This document shows positions 1 to 10,921 of a stretch of DNA of 64,000 nt, one piece after another. Positions within the stretch are counted from its first letter, which is position 1, and each line of letters begins with the position of its first letter. This stretch comes from Cloeon dipterum (Eukaryota > Arthropoda > Insecta > Ephemeroptera > Baetidae), in assembly GCF_949628265.1 (NCBI RefSeq), contig NC_088789.1, forward strand, positions 12,578,886-12,642,885, in the 5' to 3' direction. The position numbers were made by a program, and so were the translations under genes. A model generated the notes under the pieces. It was not told where the DNA came from, searched no databases, and was given only the letters and a program-made list of their open reading frames with translations.

Positions 1-682
1 AGAAATATTTAATTTTGTTTTGCTGGTTACTGGACAACCTTTTAATATTGTATGAAAATAAATAATGAGTATAGCGTTAGGAAAGAAATCAATTATAAAG
101 AGAAAATAGGGGTTCTATTTAGAGATTCAAAAAATTACAGCTCAAGTTTAGTGTTACTTTAGGAATTGAGTGTAATATAACAGATTTCTAGCAACTATAT
201 TTCCTAGCATATCTGGAATTCCTACTTAAAAGAAATATTGGTCTATAATAATTGCAGTGTGTAAATACAGTAGAGAGGGAAAATAATTATTGCAAGGTTT
301 GCACACCGCTTGATAAAATATTGCGCTTGGCTATGTTAGAACAAACTTAATATAAAGAGTACATTTATATTTACAGCAATATTTTGCTATTGCGTTACTG
401 CTGAAAAATTAACTGGGGCACATGACTTTGTATCACTTTCAAAGAGATAAAAAGGCTGGGACAGATAGTGAAATAAAATTGCATGTGTGCGAGAAGCATG
501 AGTATTTTGCTCCGCTGCATGTCATTGGTAGGTGAGCAAGACATTTGAATATTGCCCAATCAGGAAAGCTCGCTCTGCGCAGTTCTTCTATACTTGCAGC
601 TGAAAAACAAGAGCTGCATGAATGTATGTGTGCCTCAATTTATCTCCGTCTACGCCGTGAACAAACAAAACAATCTTTCAGG
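1..682. other. Upstream flank of the sugar transporter gene, no gene recognised
   Basis: AT-rich sequence without a convincing coding exon. An open frame runs into the transporter exon from about 545, but it starts without an ATG and has no transporter similarity before residue M at 683. A CTTTCAG acceptor-like site at 675-681 lies directly before that ATG, so this stretch could hold an intron end, with the true 5' UTR exon further left or outside the window. Confidence 0.4.
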
Positions 683-3104
683 ATGACGGCAGCCAAGCGA
701 GGGCAAGTGTCAGATCGGATTCATGTGAACACAGAAGAAAATGCCCCCGCAGAGCTGTCGAGACGACGTCGGCGCGTTCGAGCAGCGCGCAAAAATAGCC
801 TCTGGCAAAAATGGTTCAACAGGTTGAAGTGGAAGTCACAGGTCCAAATGACTACTCCAAAAATTCGTACAAGGCTGTCATCGCACAGGTTTGTTTTTTC
901 CAAAATAGCAGTTGAATTGTGGGGAGTAAAATTAACACAATACCTTCAGATACTAGTGGTCTCCATGGCATTGGTATTGGCAACAGCAAATGGAATGACT
1001 TCTGGCTTACCTGCCCTACTTTTGCCTCAACTTCAGGCTAAAAATAGCAGCATCCCTACCACGGAGGAGGATGGCTCTTGGATTGGTAAACATGCTTTAA
1101 AAATGTATTAAAATCTTGTAAAATTGAATTTAAAAGCCAGCATCCACTCGATTTTCACTCCAATTGGTGCCCTGATCAGTGGACCAATTATGGAGCGCCT
1201 GGGACGTCGTACAGCCTTGATTATCAGCATATTCCCAGGACTGATAGGCTGGATATGCATTGCGCATTCAGAATCTCACCTTGCCCTCCTCATAGGGAGG
1301 TCATTTACAGGACTGTCAACTGGCCTGTCACTGGCACCAGGAGTTGTGATTATTGGAGAAAGCGCTGAGCCCAGACTGAGAGGCATTTTAGTTGGTAAGT
1401 CCCTGACATATTTGGATGGTTGCCAGAGCTAACGTCATTGTAGCTTATATATCTAAAGCTGTTTGTTTACCAAACTCGTCAAACAAGTCAACAAAATTGC
1501 TGTATTATATATTTATTTTTCAATGAGTCTCCTCTGGCGCGAGCTTGGAGTGTGAATAAAACAAAATATAACCCATGAATATACTATAATTATTTATTTC
1601 TCATCTAAGTCAAAGATACATTTATAATACATAGGTCAGGTAATATACAAATGAGTGAAAATGCATCAATATATGCCACACTCAACTAGATTTTAAATAA
1701 TATATATATACACACACACATACATACATATATACATATATAAAATGCTTAAATTTAACTGGCAAAATTGTACATTGATTCCCTACTCTGTCTGCAGGTG
1801 CTCCTTCTATAAGTTTCTCCTTGGGAATTCTGATGATATATACCTTGAACTCGGCCCTCCCCTGGCAAACTGTGTCCCTGTTAGCAACAGTCCTGCCACT
1901 GGTAGCACTAGTGTCGCTCTTTTTCCTCCCTGAAAGTCCTTTGTGGCTGGAGCGTGTGGGACGGACTGAAGAGGCGCAAAAAGCAATGACTTGGCTAAGA
2001 GGGGGCAGCGAACATCAGGCAAGACACGAGCTCCTATTATTGAAGCAACAAAAAATTCAAAACGTCGTGAGACAATATTTCTACTCTCAGCTTGTAAACT
2101 AATTTATTCTATTACTTAAAGTTGTTTGAAGAGGCACATCCAACTGCAAGGAAAAGTTCTCCCCTGCTTTCCCGCCCAGTACTACGAGCTCTGATTGTCA
2201 TCAATGTGTTCAACATTTTCCTAGTGTTGGGTGGCACTTACACTATAATTTTTTACGCCGTCAATGTGCTCCAACAATCTTCTGGTGACAGCATTTCTGC
2301 ATTTGAGATCGCAGTCGGCACTGCCATAGCAAGAGTTCTCTTAACAACCCTTGCGTGCTTCCTTCTTCTACACGTTAGAATCTCATTATATAGTCTAATT
2401 GAAGATGACCAAATCAGGCCCTTTCACAAATAAGCTCATTTGTTTTTGCATTTGTGTAGGTAAAATGTGAAATTGCTTTAAATAGCTCTGAATTTTGTTG
2501 TTTAAGTTTGAGAGTCCCATGAATATAACACTTTCTCACTGCTTTTAATTTTCCTTGGGGAAATTTCACTCTCCAAGCTTTGCTTAAACAAGAGCTGCTT
2601 GCTAAAACATATCTTTTACAGGTTGGCAGACGACCACTGACCATATCATCTGGATTGGGATCAAGTGTTGCTGCCCTTGGCGTGAGTGCCTGGCTGTACT
2701 GGTCACCAAAGCTGGGTGGCTATGAATGGGTACCTACTGCCTTGGTCCTCGCCTTTGTAGTTTTCAACTCGTATGGATTTTTCACAATCCAAGCTCTGAT
2801 GCTTGGAGAAATGCTTCCTGCTAGGGCAAGAGGGCCTTCAAGTGGACTGACTTGTGCCCTTATTAACGCAGTTATATTCTTCACTTCTAAAACCTATCCG
2901 TGGATGAGTCGCGTTTTTCAACCTCACGGTCTCTTTCTGATGTTTGGCACAATGTCGCTGGCTGCCACGTTAGTTGTGTATCTGTTTATGCCTGAAACAA
3001 AAGGAAGAACTTTGGCAGAGATTGAAGAATTTTTTAGTGGCCCTTCATTGCTCTGGCGCAATTATTTGTTGAATGGACGAAGAGAAAGCGCCACTGATTT
3101 TTAG
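683..3104 (+). CDS. Tret1-like: MFS sugar transporter, facilitated trehalose transporter Tret1-like (SLC2 family)
   Basis: Five exons join in phase: 683-1085, 1137-1394, 1798-2066, 2122-2373, 2622-3104, giving 554 aa, a little longer than the usual 450-530. The introns have GT-AG ends and two are only 51 and 55 bp. A basic N-terminal tail of about 85 residues ([11 protein letters not shown]) precedes twelve expected membrane spans. Sugar-porter signatures are in the right order: ERLGRRT at 154-160, PESPLWL at 265-271, VGRRPL at 395-400, PETKGRTL at 518-525. By family it should move trehalose or a hexose across the plasma membrane by facilitated diffusion; the exact substrate cannot be read from sequence. 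The start at 683 is chosen because a splice acceptor-like CTTTCAG precedes it; an in-frame ATG at 626 would add 19 residues. The strand matches the next two genes, but this is not an operon. Confidence 0.87.
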
Positions 3105-3221
3105 TATGTTCAATTGCCAGCAATTTGCTACTTTTGAATATATAACATTTTGTTACTTAATCGTGCCAAATTAATGAGCATAACCATGCTGAGGTCTTGA
3201 CAGATATATTACTCAATAATC

Positions 3222-3227
3222 AATAAA
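3222..3227 (+). terminator. Polyadenylation signal AATAAA of the transporter gene
   Basis: A canonical hexamer lies 118 bp after the stop codon, followed by AT-rich sequence. It gives a short 3' UTR and leaves about 240 bp before the next start codon. A run of about 17 A residues lies at 3319-3335. Confidence 0.55.
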
Positions 3228-3470
3228 TAGTATATATTTACACCAAGTTTGTTCATATAATTCATCATTCCTCCTTGCGAGGGCCTAAATTCTAATCATA
3301 AGCAGGATTCCTATTTTCAAAAAAAAAAAAAAAAATTGGTTGGTGGCCAAAGGTTTTATATTCATTTGGCAAACAATTGAGTCGCGTTCATGCGCAAAAC
3401 CGGTTTGCGTTTACATTCACTTATAATGCCTCAATAGCTCTTTACACACCAAACGACCTTATGTGCGACA

Positions 3471-5173
3471 ATGTTATCTTACACTTTACCTGCTCTTATG
3501 ACTATTTTCGCAATTGTCCTATATTTGTTTTATGTTGCTCCAGTCCCACCCACTCAGGTAACTTAAATTAAATTTATTACGCATCAATGTCCAAGTTTAT
3601 TACAGGAAATTCAGAAAGTTAAGCTAAAATCCATGACAACTAATAGCTTCTATGCTGCTGTGGTTGAATTCTCTCCTAAAGGCGCGCTTCACAATATTAC
3701 CCATAATGCAGTTGAAGAAAATTTAAGAGAGTACCAGAAGTTCACTGAGCAGGCAAAGAGTCTGGTGAGAAAAAATTCTACCTTTATAACAAGCTGATGA
3801 ATCAATCCCACTTTTGCGTTGTTCTGCAGGGCGCTGATATCATAGTGTTTCCTGAATATGGTTTGACCACCATTGAACCGTACAATAAGCACAGTTTAGC
3901 TTTGGAGTTGAGCCAGTTTGTCCCTGACCCAGATGGATTAAAAATCTCTCCGTGTGATTTGGAAACCAATGAACTTGACCTCAGAGTTGTGCATAAATTG
4001 TCTTGCTTGGCCAAGCAGAATCGAATTTATTTAGTAGCGAATTTGATCCAAAAAGTTATAGACAAATCAGAAATGTTGCTGTTTAACACAAATGTCGTAT
4101 TTGACAGAAACGGAAAAGTAATTGCAAGGTACAATACCTTTTGATTTATTTTAGCAACCAATATTAATGTGTTATTTTTGTGTCTGATCAGGTATAGAAA
4201 GTTCCACTTATTCGGTGAAATAGCTTTGAATCATACTGATATCCCAGACATCACAACTTTTATCACCGACTTTGGAGTGACCTTTGGCGTTATCACTTGT
4301 TTTGACTTGATGTTTCGCTCTCCGACTGTGGATTTAGTTCGCAAGTTCAATGTTGATGCTGTTGTGTTTCCAACAGCATGGTTCTCAGAGTTGCCGTTTT
4401 TAACTGGTAGATCAGAACTAAAAAATGAATTTGTGACTTTATTTTAATTGTATCCTACTGTAGCCAGCCAGGCCCAAGCCGCGTGGGCTGCCGGCATGAA
4501 AGTCAGCCTTCTAGCCTCCGGAATAAACAACCCAAAAGACGGCAGCACAGGAACTGGAGTATACCAACCCGGTGCTTTTCACACAGTTATGCTGTCATCA
4601 AGTGGGAGCAAACTTTTGGTGTCGAAAGTTGGAGGCAGTCAAGAGCAGAGTTCAGTAGAGACCAGCTGTGGCTTTAAAACGCTCTCAGAAAACCTAACTA
4701 GTTATAGCATAGCTGCTCTCTCACTAGCTGGAGGGCAACCACGAAGTGAAACACTTTGTAACTCGGGATTCTGTTGTCATGTTCACTTTCAATTGGAACT
4801 TGGCGTGGAAAAGTCTGATGATGTGCGTTACAGCATGCTGGTGTTAAGTGACGAACGGCTTCACGCTGGTCAATATAAAAGTAAAATGCAAGTTTGCGCT
4901 ATTGTAGCATGCTCTGGTCCTGAGAAACATAACTGCGCAGATGATTTTAGCAAGTCCACATTTTCTAAGAGAGTGACATTCAAATATTTGACTATAGAAG
5001 CGAAATTCTCAAATGATCAGGTCTTGCCAAACACGTTAAGTGCTCTCAATTGTGGGCCATTAAAACCTGCATATTATTATTTTACTCGAGATATTGGAAA
5101 TCATTATTCTTTGAAGTATATTGGTAATGAAACAGGTCTTCACACTTTTGGGTTGTATAGCCACGGCTTTTGA
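3471..5173 (+). CDS. Vanin-like / biotinidase-like secreted amidase (nitrilase superfamily)
   Basis: Exons 3471-3557, 3606-3764, 3830-4128, 4192-4406 and 4464-5173 join in phase to 489 aa, the normal size for vanin and biotinidase. Introns are 48-65 bp. Residues 1-24 (MLSYTLPALMTIFAIVLYLF...) form a signal peptide. The carbon-nitrogen hydrolase triad is complete: Glu91 in VFPEYG, Lys185 in YRKFH, Cys218 in VITCFD. Family members hydrolyse pantetheine to pantothenate and cysteamine, or release biotin from biocytin; which applies here is not visible. The second half is the vanin C-terminal domain, with Cys-rich segments (SGFCCHVHF, VCAIVACSGP). The C-terminus ends SHGF with no hydrophobic tail, so a GPI anchor as in mammalian vanin-1 is unlikely and secretion is inferred. 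The start is fixed by the signal peptide, which lies in a different frame from the longer open frame at the same place. Confidence 0.9.
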
Positions 5174-6057
5174 TGTTGCACCTATTTTTATGAATTTTGT
5201 AAGTATAACATTTCTTTTGCATTGTATTGTAGATAAAATCAAGACTTTTATTTATACTCGTTGAATTTAAGTTTCAAATAACTCGTTAGTTAGTGCGACA
5301 CAATTCATGTATTTGGTGCGCCCTATTTCATAACCAAAGCCACTCAAAGTCTGCTCCAATAAAAAATACCATATATATAAATAAATTATATTGATCTGGT
5401 GCAACCTATGAAAATCATAGCCACAATAATAAAATATCCATGATGATTTTCTCACAAATATTTCAATACTTTTTTCGGTTTGTTCATAATTATTGCAATT
5501 TTATCTGTAACTATTTAATGTAGTTATTTTCTTTGGGGTGCAGTTAATTTTGTTTTGAAAAATAAAAGAACACAACGCATTGAAGGGAATTTTGGGAATT
5601 TAGTCTAGCATTGAAACAATTTTTAATCTTTTGTGAGGTTAAAAAACCATTTTATGCGAGTATGCTTTTTTCATGTCACTTCATACGCTTTATACTCTCT
5701 TGAATTAAATCTTCGACGATGAAAATGAAATATGTTGATAGCATCTGAACATTTTAATGTTTTTAACTTGAAAAGTAAAAAAAAAATAAACCAAATGGGG
5801 TGTGTAGCTTTTTATTCATTTTTGTGTGCCACCATTCGTGCACACAATCACACATCGCTGGCTTTTCGCGCTCTTCCCTTCAGCTTGGCTTTGATGTGTG
5901 CGCACAGACACACTGCGCAAGTTCACTCCCACTCTTTTGGACAGGCTGAATTGAAAACACAAAACACGTGTGACCCAAGGGAAGCAGGAAAATCAGTTTG
6001 TTTGGTGGTATAATTCACATAAAACTTTTAGCGAAGTAAGCGGCACACTTCAAAGCA
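5174..6057. other. Intergenic region between the vanin-like gene and WDR46
   Basis: It holds the 3' end of the vanin-like gene, with AATAAA at 5358-5363 as a likely poly(A) signal. It also holds the WDR46 promoter, where a perfect CACGTG E-box lies at 5965-5970, about 90 bp before the WDR46 ATG. A TG/CA-rich stretch (5820-5930) contains repeated CACAC and TGTGCGCACA words. No coding exon is seen. Confidence 0.6.
5965..5970. promoter_or_regulatory. CACGTG E-box upstream of WDR46
   Basis: A perfect CACGTG, seen as AACACGTGTGAC, about 90 bp before the start codon. Myc/Max binding to such sites near the start of ribosome-biogenesis genes is established in insects and vertebrates. Binding here is inferred only. 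Confidence 0.45.
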
Positions 6058-8979
6058 ATGAAAGCCGAGAAGCGGGCAAAGAAGCCAAAGGGTGGCGACA
6101 AAATAAAGAAGAGGTTCGTCGACGATAGTCTGGTGGATGAACCGAAAATTAAAATGAAGCGGAGGAAATTCCAACCAGACAGAAACTTGGAGACGAAAAC
6201 GCTGTTGAAGTTCGCCCATGCAAAGACCTCAGATGGTATGAAGAAAAGTCAACTTAGTGCAACGAAGAAAAATGCTGAAGACGAAGAAAAAGAAGCGGAG
6301 GATAAGCCACTCTTGCAGCCTCCGGAGGTGGAGTCGAAGAAACTGGAGAAATACTCCAGAGGAGAAGGTATCCGAGTAAGGAGCTTTAAGTCCAAAACTT
6401 TCAAGAGGAGAATTGCGAACAAAGAAAAGAAAATACAGTTTTCCGCTGAAGAAGCTGCTAGGAATGAAATCCTGATGACCGAAACTACAGGGTTTGTTTA
6501 CATATTTAAACTAGTTGTTAACTTTGTGTAATATGTATTAATAACACTGAAAATGCCATTTTACAGATTTCTTGAGTCTGAGGGCTACGAAGAAACTTCT
6601 AAAATCAGACAAAAACAAATCATAAAAGCTGTGGATGTAACAAGCGCCACAAAGCATTTTGAGCTCAACCTTGAGTTTGGACCGTACCGGTGTGTAAAAC
6701 TTGATTATAGTGAAATACTACCCGATCATGAAATAATTAAATTTGGATGGCTTTATTCAAAATAAACTTAGATAAGTTTGAAAAGGGGCTAGAGAACCAA
6801 AATTAGGTACTTGAGGTTTATGTATCTTATCCTATTTGTACCTAATTTAGGTTATCCAATTTAAATGCAAAAAAGGATTTCTGCAGCATTAATGTGCATA
6901 AATTTTCCTTGTAGAATCGACTACACAAGAAACGGACGACACTTGTTGCTGGGAGGTCGCCAAGGTCACGTCGCTGCGTTCGACTGGGTCTCCAAGAAGC
7001 TTATGTGTGAAATCAATGTGATGGAAGACGTCTTGGATCTAAAGTAAAATTGTGCAGAACCTATATAAATCGACTCTTTAACAACCTAATTTTCAGGTGG
7101 CTCCATACAGAGAATATGTTCGCCACTGCTCAAAAAGAGTGGGTCTTTATTTATGACAATGAAGGCACCGAAATCCACTGCGTTAAACAAATGCACAAAA
7201 TTCTCAGGCTGGAGTACCTGCCCTACCACTTTTTGCTTGCCTCTGCTGTAAGTGTAAAAATTTTGTCTATGTGTTTTTACAGAAAATATATACTATTCTA
7301 GTCGGAAACGGGTCACTTGAACTGGCTAGATGTGTCTGTTGGAAAAACTATTGCTGGATTCCAAACCCGAATGGGCAGACTGACACACATGGCACAAAAC
7401 AACTACAATGGCACCATTGCGCTTGGGCATCCAACAGGAGTCGTCACCCTGTGGAGTCCAATGGTGAAAGAGCCGCTGGCCAAAATGTTGTGCCAGAAAA
7501 CTGCCATTATGTCGATGGCCATAGATCCTGCTGGCAAGTACATTGCCAGTTGCGGCATGGACCGCAACATAAACATCTGGGACATCAGGGCGATGAAACC
7601 AATGCAGAGCTACCGAGTTACCGGAGTTCCAACATCACTTTCCATCAGCCAAAGAGGATGTCTTGCAGCTGGTAACGGGGACATTGTTCAGGTACTAATG
7701 AATTGTACTGCCAGACCATCTCCTGATTTTTTAGCAGTGAAGGTGCCACTGAAAACCCCTTATTTGGTTAAATGTTTTGTTTTTTACCTGTATCGCTCTA
7801 CTATATAATAATATATTATAATATGCTATTTTGCCCATTTAATAAAATATTGTTTGTATAAATATAATACCAATGAAGGCAAAATGTGCACTCAAAATGT
7901 TCATTTGAAGCTAGGACATCTTCCTCCGTAAATAGCGAACTGATTTTTTTTGCTCTCTATCCTTGTCCGATTATTTTTCATTATTTTTATAGGAACGTCC
8001 TGCTCAACCAGCAGCCAAAGCTAGTTGAGCAGGAAATTTCTGTGGACGTAATGAAAAAATAAACAGCACATACCTAGGAAAGCTAATTCAAACTAGAAAC
8101 TGAAAATTAATTCACATATCATTCTCAATGACATCCTCAGTCAAAATTTAATTTATTAAACCCAGAAAATGAAAATTGATGGTGGATTTTGTTTAATCAT
8201 TGCCTTACTATTTCAGTTATACAAGGATTGCATCACAGTTCCTGCGGAGGGACCATACATGACTTTCAAATGCAAGCAGTGGACTGTCAGGCAAGTCCAA
8301 TTTTGCCCGTATGAAGACGTCCTCGGCATAGGCGCTGAAAGAGGCTTCTCAAGCATTCTTGTGCCTGGTAAAATCACTATGCTCCTGTTGGTTTTGGTAA
8401 TGTCTTCCTAACTATTTGTTCAACAGGCTCGGGAGAACCCAACTTTGACTCGTACGAACACAACCCATTCAGGACTAAAGCTCAGCGAAAGGAAGCTGAG
8501 GTGAAAGCTTTGCTGGAGAAGGTTCCTGCAGAGTTGATTACGCTGGACCCTCTGGCCATCACTGAAGTGGACATCCCATCCCTGCACGATAAACTGGAGG
8601 CTCAGAAGAAGCTTTTGGTAAAGTGTGATTATTACTAACTGTGCCCTCTCTTTATCAATTGTTTTCAGTACATGAGGCCACCTAAGATCGATTTCAACCC
8701 TAGAAGAAAGAACAAGAAAGGAGGGGGTATTCAGGCTGCAAAGACAAGACAAATTCTTCGAGAGGAAGCCAAAAAGGTCAATGCACTACTTTTCAATTTG
8801 ATTATTATCAATCATGTCATGTTTCTGTATTGCAGGACTTCATCAAGCTTATTAAGAAGAATAAAACAGACATGCTTGTGCCTGTTGGAGGAAATAAGGT
8901 ACAGCAACATGCTGAACCTCCTAGTGTGTTAGATAGGTTCAAAGCTAAGCCTAAAAAGAAAAATCAGATTGCTATTTGA
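6058..8979 (+). CDS. WDR46: WDR46 (BING4 / Utp7), small-subunit processome WD40 protein
   Basis: Nine exons join in phase: 6058-6491, 6567-6689, 6915-7043, 7097-7247, 7302-7691, 8217-8367, 8427-8617, 8669-8776, 8836-8979. The 606 aa compare with about 610 in human. Residues 1-145 are Lys/Arg-rich, as expected for a nucleolar protein. Then comes the conserved block [19 protein letters not shown] and WD40 blades ([56 protein letters not shown]). The BING4 C-terminal domain spans about 420-505 ([42 protein letters not shown]). A Lys-rich tail ends in [12 protein letters not shown]. Known role: nucleolar scaffold in the U3 snoRNP/SSU processome for 18S rRNA maturation. The ATG lies in a clean 5' context without an upstream in-frame ATG. 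It is convergent with the BET gene. Confidence 0.96.
6800..6848. repeat. Inverted repeat in WDR46 intron 2
   Basis: AAATTAGGTAC at 6800-6810 is the exact reverse complement of GTACCTAATTT at 6838-6848, with a 27-nt loop between. It lies wholly inside the intron 6690-6914. No function is known; it may be a remnant of a small mobile element. Confidence 0.6.
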
Positions 8980-9117
8980 ATTTGGAATATTTTGTATCTC
9001 AAGTATGACTGTATTATGTAAATTCGTTTATAAATGAAAGCTACAATACAAGATTTACTAGTGGTTTTAAACAGATTGGTTCATGAAAATCAAACTCCAA
9101 GGTTGTACATTTTGTGT

Positions 9118-10921
9118 TTTATTGAAACAGCGAGAGAACAAGTACTAAAAGTTTAGGTTATATACAACTCTTTTAGTTATGACATGCATGAAATGGAGAA
9201 CTGAAAATTGAACAAAAGCACAATACCGTGACAGTGCATCTTATCATTACACAGACACAATACAGATTAATGCTGGATGTCATTGCAAATATCGCTAACT
9301 TACAGTAACTAGCCCTCAATTGACCGCTTTGACTTGTGTTCTGTGCCTTAAACACTTAGTTCCTCTATCTTGCTGATTTTGCCAAAATGGGACCGGATCA
9401 ACTGAGTAAATATACACGTTTAATATTTTATTGGTAAGTGGGTACAATATTATGATTTGCTATCCTACATTTAATGATTTTTGAATTAAATAATTATGAC
9501 AAATGGGTATTTTAATGGTAAAAATTTATTCGCACTAACTTCTGATGCACAGTTTTTAGTTTGGTTTAGCAGTTTTATTTGTATTGATTTGAACATTGCA
9601 CGAGTAAATTATAGTTGCAGACATTTACAAATGTTTGGTACATCACTTTTTAACCTTAGTATGAATAACGACAGAAGATATTAACATGCCCATTCAACAC
9701 AATTATATTGCCTTGTATATTTGCTTTCCATGCAGGAACTAATCATACAAATTTTATTTTTTAAGGATGTTTCTCAAACCTCAGGAGTAATTTATCATCA
9801 TAATACGAACACAAATCTCAAGCTCAAATCTAATTCCGCGTAAATCATACAATTTATTCAAGTTCCATATTTTCATTAAAATTTATTTACAAGATAAACG
9901 ACACAGAACAATCCTAAAATTCAGCTCTTGAGGAAAATTCATACCTTTCATTAATGTGAGATAAATATTTTACAATATTTGCATCGGAAAACAATAGGTT
10001 AACTACCTAAGCTTTTTTCTCCTAATACTTTTTAAATCGCTACAATATATGTTCTGAATACTTGATGCAAGTAGTGCTTAATGAGCAGAATTGGACTTTC
10101 TGGATGCCAATGAGTTAATTAAGTCCTTCTGTGGTTGAGGTGGTTAGGCCTTACAAGTCGCTTGTGGACAGTGATGACCATCAACAATGAAATGTAGCAA
10201 TTACAAAGAAAACACGCAAGTGAATTTGCTCGAATGGCTTTCACCAAATTTAATCGTGAATTCAACAGGAACAAATGCCTGAACAACACTGCATGTGCAA
10301 ACTGGCCACCATGCAAGTGCCTTTTTTCTCCTATCTAGCAGTATAAATTAAAATGACGGATTGCAGTCTTTATGCAACCATTAATGCCAAAGGAGTGGTA
10401 AAATACATCAAACAACATATTTTGAATGAAATAATCAGCGCTTTGTTAAGTTTCGCATGTTTTACTTATGCTTTCATGTAAGGATCAGTAAACACTAAAG
10501 TTGTATTTACAACCATAACAATAATTATTACAAACTCTGCTAACTCAACTCATACAAAAAGAGCTAGTGTTCAATGTTCAATAATAATATTCAAGAAATA
10601 TCACCTTATCATGTGTGCTGTACAGTCGGGTCACACGCTTCTTCCGCACAAAAGAAGTGTTATTTTTTAGATATTTGTCGTATCTACATGCTTTTTAGAA
10701 TGTCTGCTTTTCCTTTGCACCAGAGAAAGTTGGGTAAAAGTTAAACCACCAAATTTATACATATTAGCATTATGTTACAGTTTTGTGAATCTGCATGATT
10801 TAAAATTACATCTTAATTCTAGCAGGTTTTTATACAATTTAATGTTTTACTGCTATGTAGTGTTATCATACAAAATGCTGATGCAAATTAATCGGTTTAC
10901 GTGATTTTGAAATCAGATGTC
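9118..10921 (-). other. Probable 3' UTR of the BET bromodomain gene
   Basis: About 1.8 kb of AT-rich sequence without coding exons follows the BET stop codon on the minus strand. The minus-strand hexamer AATAAA (TTTATT at 9118-9123) is a plausible poly(A) signal. If it is used, the transcript ends within about 150 bp of the WDR46 stop at 8979, so the two convergent mRNAs would abut or overlap. Nearer minus-strand signals may also be used; the length is inferred. Confidence 0.45.

Noticed and set aside
3802-4014. Minus-strand frame within the vanin-like gene
   Set aside because: It is a shadow of the coding exon that carries the catalytic Glu.
7271-7675. Second plus-strand frame inside WDR46 exon 5
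   Set aside because: It overlaps the true WD40 frame, which alone continues in phase into the neighbouring exons.
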